DNA of 64,000 nucleotides from Steromphala cineraria (lineage: Eukaryota > Mollusca > Gastropoda > Trochida > Trochidae): assembly GCA_916613615.1 (NCBI GenBank), contig OU744723.1, positions 62,318,239 through 62,382,238 of the forward strand. The letters run 5' to 3'. The notes under the pieces were generated by a model. The model had not been told where the DNA came from and searched no databases. It worked only from the letters and a program-made list of their open reading frames with translations. A program made the translations under genes and the position numbers. Positions within the stretch are counted from its first letter, which is position 1, and the number at the start of each line of letters is the position of its first letter. Of this stretch, positions 58,066 to 64,000 are shown piece after piece.

Positions 58066-58427
58066 AAAGGGGCAGTAGCACGTTTTTAGGAGGAATATAA
58101 GGTGATGTCAGGAAAATGAAAATAAATGGTTCCAATGGAAAAACAATGTACTCAAACTAAATGAAGCAGAAATAATTCAAATATATAACGTAAAGTTCAG
58201 CCATGCGATTCATTTTTCTAACAAAAATGAATTAAAGGTGTTCACACAAAAATGGCCGCCAATGGATTTTATGTGAAGCATCATACTTTGTCCTCTGACT
58301 ATGGATGATTGGCTTGTGTAATGAGATTGTTGACACTGTCAATATGATACATATAGTATTTACTTACAATTATAAGTGAAATATTTAAAATGTAAAATTA
58401 TCAAAAAACGTGCTACTGCCCCTTTAA
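58066..58427. mobile_element. MITE with TTAA target duplication
   Basis: Inverted ends AAGGGGCAGTAGCACGTTTT and their exact mirror, over ~22 bp, are flanked by TTAA. Same target as the MITE at 32812 but different ends. No ORF. Confidence 0.8.
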
Positions 58428-60317
58428 GGAGAGTGTAGCAATTTGTGTATTTGGCTTTGTGTATGTATATTTGGAGAAGCATCCTAGTGTGCTGAGCATG
58501 TAAACCTGAACTCTGGCTAAGCCCTTATGTGTGGTATTAATAGACTTGACGGGAGAGAACATGAATTGTTGTGAAAAATATATAAATTTCACAAAATATA
58601 GTTAGCTTATGTCCTAAATTGATTTTGTGTCAAGAAGAACTTCTGTTAGATAAAGAAATGGTACAAATATGAGTAAAACACAGGAATTGGAACCTGATGC
58701 AAAATAACTCTTTCAACATCAACTTATCAGGTAGATTGCTAAACACAAAACAAGTGACAATTTTTTGTGTAAGTTGTTATTCTTAGAAAGAACATATCGC
58801 TGTCATGAGAATACAAGTCTAATTTCCATAACTCTTATTGCATACACATGGCCATATAGCATAATGCTCTACCATATCAATTGGGTCAGGTTGATTATGC
58901 AACAGACTAGCAGCTGACACTATGATGCTAGCAGCCTGTATTGGGATGTGTATTAGACAGCATAGTGGACTCAACAGAAATATCTGAACTCTGGTTGACC
59001 CCTTATGTGTGGTATTTAAAGGAATATAAGGGAGATACCATTGTTCAAAATCTAACATGATGTTTAATGTCATTGGGTTTTTGCAGCTAGTTGCCATAAA
59101 TATTTAAAACAAATTAATTAATTATGTTTGTCTTTCATCTTAAAGTTTTAGAAACACTTAAAATATAGAACAACTTGCATGACAATCTTAAATACTCTAT
59201 GTTCAAATTAGAGAATTTATATAGTGCGAGTGATCACTTGATGAAAGCTTAAAATTTAGTAATAATGATGTGTCATCTGCAGCTGATAAGTCAATATGGA
59301 TGCTATCGCGGCCATCTTGGATTCTCAAAACTGAAACGTCTACCTTTGTGGAAGGAATCACTATAGGTATAACATACTACAATATGAAAATGATATCTAG
59401 ATTGGTTTAGGAGAAGTAGTCATTTTCATGAAATCTCATTGAAAATTCAATATGGCTGCTATCGCGGCCATCTTGGATTCTCAAAACTGAAACGTCTACC
59501 TTTCTGTGCGGAATCACCATAGTTATAACATACTACAATTTAAGAATGATATCTAGATTAGTTTAGAAAGAGTAGTCTTTTCATGAAATCTAATAATTAT
59601 TGAAAATTCAATATGGCTGCCATAGCGGCCATCTTGAATTCTCAAAACTGAAACGTCTACCGTTCCGAGGGGAATCACCATGGGTATAACATACTACAAT
59701 TTCAGAATGATATCTGCATTCGTTTAGGAGGAGTAGTCTTTTTCGTGAAATCTAATTGAAAATTCAATATGGCTGCCATGGCGGCCATCTTGGATTCTCA
59801 AAATTGAAACGTCTACCTTTCTGTGAGGAATCACAATGGGTATAACATACTACAATTTCAGAATGATATCTGGATTCGTTTAGGAGGAGTAGTCTTTTTC
59901 CTGTAATCTAATTGAAAATTCAATATGGCTGCCTTAGCGGCCATCTTGGATTCTCAAAACTGAAAAGTCTACCTTTCTGTGAGGAATCACCATGGGTATA
60001 ACATACTACAATTTCAGAATGTTATCTGGATTCGTTTAGGAGGAGTAGTCTTTTTCGTGAAATCTAATTGAAAATTCAATATGGCTGCCATGGCGGCCAT
60101 CTTGGATTCTCAAAACTGAAACGTCTACCTTTCTGTGAGGAATCACCATGGGTATAACATACTACAATTTCAGAATGATATCTGGATTCGTTTAGGAGGA
60201 GTAGTCTTTTTCCTGAAAGTTTACGGACGGACAGACGGACAGACGGACAGACAGACGGACGACGGACGAAGCGCCATGACATAAGCTCACATTTACTTTG
60301 TAAAGGTGAGCTAAAAA

Positions 60318-60677
60318 TGATGTATTGATTAGACTCAATATAATTTAATATTCTTTGGATTATTGTGACATAAAATCGAATGGCACATTCTATCTACTTG
60401 TACATCTGTCCTATTCTTGGGTAAATTTAGAACTTTCAACTACTGGAGAAGAGTTTAAAATCGTGTTTGCTCACCATTTGAGGTATGAATAGTCAAAATG
60501 TTTTGTTAGATAGTTTACTACGAATTTTAGGACTCGTAATATACTGATAGTTATGACCGAATTTAATCTTCAGGAATAAATAAAAGAAACATATACATTT
60601 TAACAATCAAATGATTAAGGTTTTCTAAGGATGTGAGACTTATTGCATCTACTTTGTGACAAAATTTGGTATATCCT
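60318..60677. other. Intron sequence
   Basis: Nothing recognised between the type D element and the ankyrin exon. Confidence 0.4.
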
Positions 60678-60706
60678 TCATTGTATAACAACATGCAGCT
60701 TATTAC

Positions 60707-61718
60707 CTTGATTGTTGAGGTAGTCCAGTGGTGTGTACCCGAGCTTGTTTTGTTTCATCATGGTTCTTTCTTTCTTCAGCTGTTGTACGTCATCATCACT
60801 GATTCCTCGCCTCCTACACAGGAAGTGGAGTGGAGTGTTCCCGTAACTGTCGGCCTTGTCTCCCTTGTTGGTCAATGTTAGAACATCCTTCACCTGAAGT
60901 GATCCCTTGCAGAGAACATGGAGCGGAGTTATTCCATTGTCATCTTGCTTGTTGAGGTCTCCCCTTGCTGTGTTAACAACTCGACGGACTACATCAAGTT
61001 CAACATTGTCATTTCCACTAAGGTAATGAAGTGGTGTAGTACCATGTTCGTCACCTTTATTGAAGTCACCCTTACCTTCATTGATGACTAGATCTACAGT
61101 GTCCAGTTGAAGGCCTGAGAACGCACAGAGATAGTGCAGTGGGGTGCTCTTGTGTTGTTCATATTGGTTAAGATCACCTTCAGCGTCAGTGATGATCCAC
61201 TTGATTTCCTCGCTTGAAAGCGCTTGGCATTTGAAGAGATAATGCAAAGGTGTCTGATCATACATATCAGACGTATTGACGTCACCTCTTCCTTTTGTAA
61301 TGATGAAAAACATGCAGCTGAGCACTCTCTGTAGTTTATGATCATCATGTCCTTCAGCAGAGCGCCTCACCTGACACAGATAGTGAAGTGGAGTCTGTCC
61401 ATACTGATCAGGTTTATTCACGTCCCCTCTTCCTTCAGCGGTGATCCAATTGATTTCTTCACTGGACAGTGCTTGAGATTTGAGAAGATAATGCAAAGGT
61501 GTCTGCCAATACTTATCAGACATATTGACGTCCCCTCTTCCTTCAGTGATGATGAACTTAACGCAGCTGAGCACTCTCTGAAGTTTACGATCATCATGTC
61601 CATCAGCAGAGCTCCTCACCTGACACAGGCAGTGAAGTGGAGAATGACAATAAAAACCTTCAAAATTCTCTTCACACACAATTATTTTATCAAGAAGTTT
61701 GATAAAGTTTACTTTATA
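60707..61718 (-). CDS. Ankyrin-repeat exon of NTPase-ankyrin gene
   Basis: Minus strand. About nine ankyrin repeats, each with a TPLHYL-type helix start (SPLHCLCQ, TPLHYLLKSQ, TPLHYLCQVR, TPLHYLFKCQ, TPLHYLCAFSG, TPLHYLSGND, TPLHVLCKG, TPLHFLCRRRG, TPLDYLNNQ) and linkers GRGDVN or GDLN. Ankyrin stacks bind other proteins. The first two ~83-residue double-repeat units are near copies of each other. The acceptor is placed at ATCATAG|TATAAAG because it keeps phase 0 with the previous exon, though its pyrimidine tract is poor. The donor CAAG|GTAATA ends the exon; without splicing the frame would stop at 60678. Confidence 0.8.
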
Positions 61719-61830
61719 CTATGATACCTTTTCTTTTCAGATTTTATAATTGAACACTGCAGTCATGAATATTTTTATATCATTAAAAAGTGATATGATC
61801 ATTGTTGTACATTAACATAATACAATGTTT

Positions 61831-62195
61831 AAGAAATAGAGTAGCCCTAACCATCATGTGTTTTGCAATAAAGTATTGTTTTGCCCTGAACTATTATAGT
61901 TAAAGCATGAGGCCGAAGGCCGAATGGTTTGACGTTATAATAGTTCAGGGCAAAACTATACTTTATTGCAAAACACATGATGGTTAGGGCTACTCTATTT
62001 CTTTTCTAGTATGTCAATTTGAACTCGCTTAAGCTATTTCTACTCCAAAATAAACAAATTTTGTAAATCACATTCGCCCGCAAATTGAAAGTCCTCAATC
62101 GGGGCCAGGACCAGTGACGTCATACCCGATTGTTATTGACGTCATGAGCCTTGTTGCGTGACGTCACTCAAAAACTATACTTTATTGCTGAATAA
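61831..62195. mobile_element. Foldback element H7 with CRE array (intronic)
   Basis: The hairpin at 61831-62003 has arms AGAAATAGAGTAGCCCTAAC...GCAATAAAGTATTGTTTTGC CCTGAACTATTATA and mirror around GAGGCCGAAGGCCGAATGG. A CRE-type array follows at 62115-62166, then a third piece of the arm (AAAACTATACTTTATTGC, 62170-62187). It lies in the intron between the NTPase and ankyrin exons. Confidence 0.75.
62115..62166. promoter_or_regulatory. Three TGACGTCA sites, 22-bp spacing, in H7
   Basis: Perfect TGACGTCA at 62115, 62137 and 62159: exactly 22 bp apart twice. ATTGTTAT precedes the second site. Best-preserved array in the window; it is intronic in the NTPase-ankyrin gene. Confidence 0.55.
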
Positions 62196-62606
62196 AGGGT
62201 GGGCGGCGCCTTTGATCTTTACCGGAACAATCAAGTTCCTTTTCAAACAAATTGTATAATACAATACTATACATTAACCCACTTTCTCTTGTTGTAATTA
62301 ATGAAAATACATGTATATCAATGGACAATTTTACAGTCATTTCACTTTCCTTTGAAAATGAAACTAGGAGCAGTTATTAAGATCGAAAACTTTGAGCTTC
62401 TTCTGAAAACTTTGTAATATTCAAAACAATATTTCATGTATTCACAGTAAAATCAAACATCAGTCATTAGAACCAAGGAAAGAAGATTATTGATACGTTA
62501 TAATTAATACACAGACAGATAATTTATATTAATTGTGGACACGTTAATCAAAATGAATTATCAATTATATCTAAAACATGGGTAAAACAGTTAAGATATT
62601 ACCTAC

Positions 62607-63778
62607 CTCTTCTTCATGTGAAGTAACACAGGTGACAAGAGCTTCACTGAACTCCCTGCTCTTACAAAGTCTGTGTTTGAATACAGAGTAGTCTCCCTTG
62701 AGTATCTCTTCTCGGGTAAACCTCTCAGCTAAAGCCTTCAGTACAGCAGGGATTGGCTTCACAATGATGTAACACGGAGCTCTGCTGCTGTTTTCTTCAT
62801 CAGATGTTGTGATGATCATCTTCTGTCGTATAACAGAGAGAGTTGCATACTGAACACAGTATATAGGGTCAATGTCATTGATGACATTCAGTACACTCTC
62901 ATACACTGATGGATGCGCAAACTTACAGATTCCGTCCTTCCACACTGTGATGTAGCTGCCTTCTTGCTCCTTCTCTACTTGAAGAAGTTCCTGTCTCTTG
63001 TCTTCATCCGTTATGTTGTAAACATCAAACTCTCCATCATTCTTGACCAACAGCTGGAACAAGTCCTTACAGTTGTCCTTGTACAGAACCTGTGTTGTCA
63101 TGTCCAGAAACTTTAGAGGAGATTCAAAGAACTCTTCAATGTCTACATTAAATCCATTTGACCTAAGCTTGGAATACATCTTGCAACAATGTGGAAAACC
63201 ATGAGCAATGTCTTTGTCAGCAACTTTCTTCTTGAGTTCATGGTTTACAGTCACAATCTCATGGTGCAGATGATATTCAAGGATATTCAGGCGTTCTTCT
63301 ATCACTTTTCTCAAACTCAGGTCAACAACACATTTTGGATCAAACATCTGATCAGTAAATTTTCCAAGATACATCCTAGATTCATTCACAACGTTCTTCC
63401 TGCTTATAAAGATGACACTGCTTTTGATTTTATCATGTTCATTGAAGCTTAATAATTTTCTTATTACATCTAACCAGCTCTTTATCAGATGTTGATCTGC
63501 AAGAAATGCACCGAATCTATCATCAAACATGATGACTCTTTCTTTATTCATCTTTGCTATGAGATCATACTCTTCAGGTTTATCGACGGTGAAGACGTTG
63601 ACTTTCTTGTTCAGGAACTCCTTCAGCACCAGGTAACCGAGAACCGTCTTGCCGTCCCCAGCATTCCCTGTAATTGTGATCCATCGCTGACCTTCCTTCA
63701 GTTTCTTTAGAACAATGTCCACAGCAGACACTCGAAACATCCCAGCTGTGATGATCTTTATTTCATCCTTGGTTCTAG
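62607..63778 (-). CDS. nSTAND-type P-loop NTPase exon (NLR-like)
   Basis: Minus strand, ~390 codons, open throughout. Acceptor TATTTCAG|CTAGAACC at 63778 and donor GAAGAG|GTAGGT after 62607 bound the exon. It starts DEIKIITAGMFRVSAVDIVL, then Walker A GNAGDGKT (~residue 37) and Walker B RVIMFDD (~80), with KSSVIFISRK as the sensor strand. The C-terminal part has FAHPSVYESVLNVI, a winged-helix-like segment usual in STAND/NACHT proteins. Such ATPases act as switches in innate sensing and cell death. The following exon adds ankyrin repeats. The N-terminal effector part (often Death, HEPN or similar in bivalve relatives) must lie beyond 64000. Assignment to nSTAND3 specifically is from memory of motif style. 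Confidence 0.8.
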
Positions 63779-63902
63779 CTGAAATATTTGAAAGATTATC
63801 TTACAAATAAGTAATGGGTAAGTATGATAAATTTTTCCTTCAAGATAAGATAGTATTTTATCACCTTTAACAGAAATACCTCTACAGAAGTTTTAGTACA
63901 CT

Positions 63903-63998
63903 TGTAGTCATGAATCAAACACAAATGTTAAACCTGTAGTCATGAATCAAACACAAATGTTACACCTGTAGTCATGAATCAAACACAAATGTTTCACA
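63903..63998. repeat. 32-bp tandem repeat, three copies, at window edge
   Basis: TGTAGTCATGAATCAAACAC AAATGTT... repeats at 63903, 63935 and 63967 with near identity and may continue past the edge. It lies in the intron upstream of the NTPase exon. Confidence 0.9.
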
Positions 63999-64000
63999 TT

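Larger units (their letters stand above)
55976..60317 (-). mobile_element. Type D element, right copy (inverted)
   Basis: It starts AAAAGTACCGAGGGTACAGA AGCTCACCTT and ends AAGGTGAGCTAAAAA, the mirror of 52086-54819. Six ~156-bp units (GCGGCCATCTTGGATTCTCA) lie at 59290-60200, then a GGAC/AGAC tract. Larger than its partner: it includes a MITE at 58066-58427, a G-rich tract (56696-56850), an extra core-like unit at 57470-57660 and internal direct duplications (57740-58050 resembling 58670-58930). It lies in the intron between the ankyrin exon and the 99-bp exon. Confidence 0.75.

Noticed and set aside
52086..60317. A single 8.2-kb palindromic transposon
   Set aside because: First impression from the outer ends; but each half has its own AGCTCACCTT...AAGGTGAGCT ends and the centre holds a spliced exon, so two separate inverted insertions explain it better.

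Overview
This is a eukaryotic, intron-bearing and AT-rich window, almost certainly from a marine invertebrate and most probably a bivalve mollusc. That inference rests on three things: (i) dispersed elements with terminal inverted ends, tandem 150-bp cores and a (GGAC)n tract, the architecture described for bivalve pearl/CvA-type (Helentron-associated) repeats; (ii) a nSTAND-type P-loop NTPase plus ankyrin-repeat gene, a combination expanded in bivalves; (iii) DIRS, BEL/Pao, L1/Tx1-like and other LINE relics. There are no bacterial-type genes. Species cannot be named from sequence alone.

Layout. 1-0.8 kb: end of a DIRS-like RT/RNase H. 0.8-8.2 kb: nested pearl-like repeats. 8.4-14.7 kb: a broken plus-strand LINE (endonuclease, RT, C-terminal zinc finger) interrupted by foldback elements. 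15.7-24.7 kb: a BEL/Pao LTR retrotransposon with both LTRs, a 5-bp target duplication and a TIR transposon sitting in its gag. 24.8-35.5 kb: one minus-strand L1/Tx1-like LINE split by at least four insertions. 35.5-39.2 kb: unique-looking non-coding DNA. 39.2-49.4 kb: foldback elements, a Harbinger-like transposon (TAA target duplication) inside a LINE 3' end, a tRNA-derived SINE, and a TIR element built of ~190-bp repeats around GTCATTCCTGTAACA. 52.1-60.3 kb: two large elements in opposite orientation.

The only convincing host gene is on the minus strand at the right: a NTPase exon (63778-62607), an ankyrin exon (~61718-60707) and a 99-bp exon (55915-55817) whose only open frame matches the ankyrin donor phase. 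Its 5' part lies beyond the right edge and further 3' exons were not found. The 99-bp exon lies in a 1.16-kb island between the two inverted elements.

Most notable is a set of foldback (hairpin) elements at ~3.2, 9.4, 10.7, 11.8, 39.6, 40.7, 51.8, 53.6 and 61.9 kb. Arms mostly differ, but members share short apex sequences (GTGGCGCAGCCAC, or CCGAGC...GCGAGG), several share a terminal TAATAAAYAGA motif, and four lie beside arrays of TGACGTCA (CRE-type) sites spaced 19-23 bp apart. I do not recognise this family from the sequence; it is my main candidate for something undescribed.
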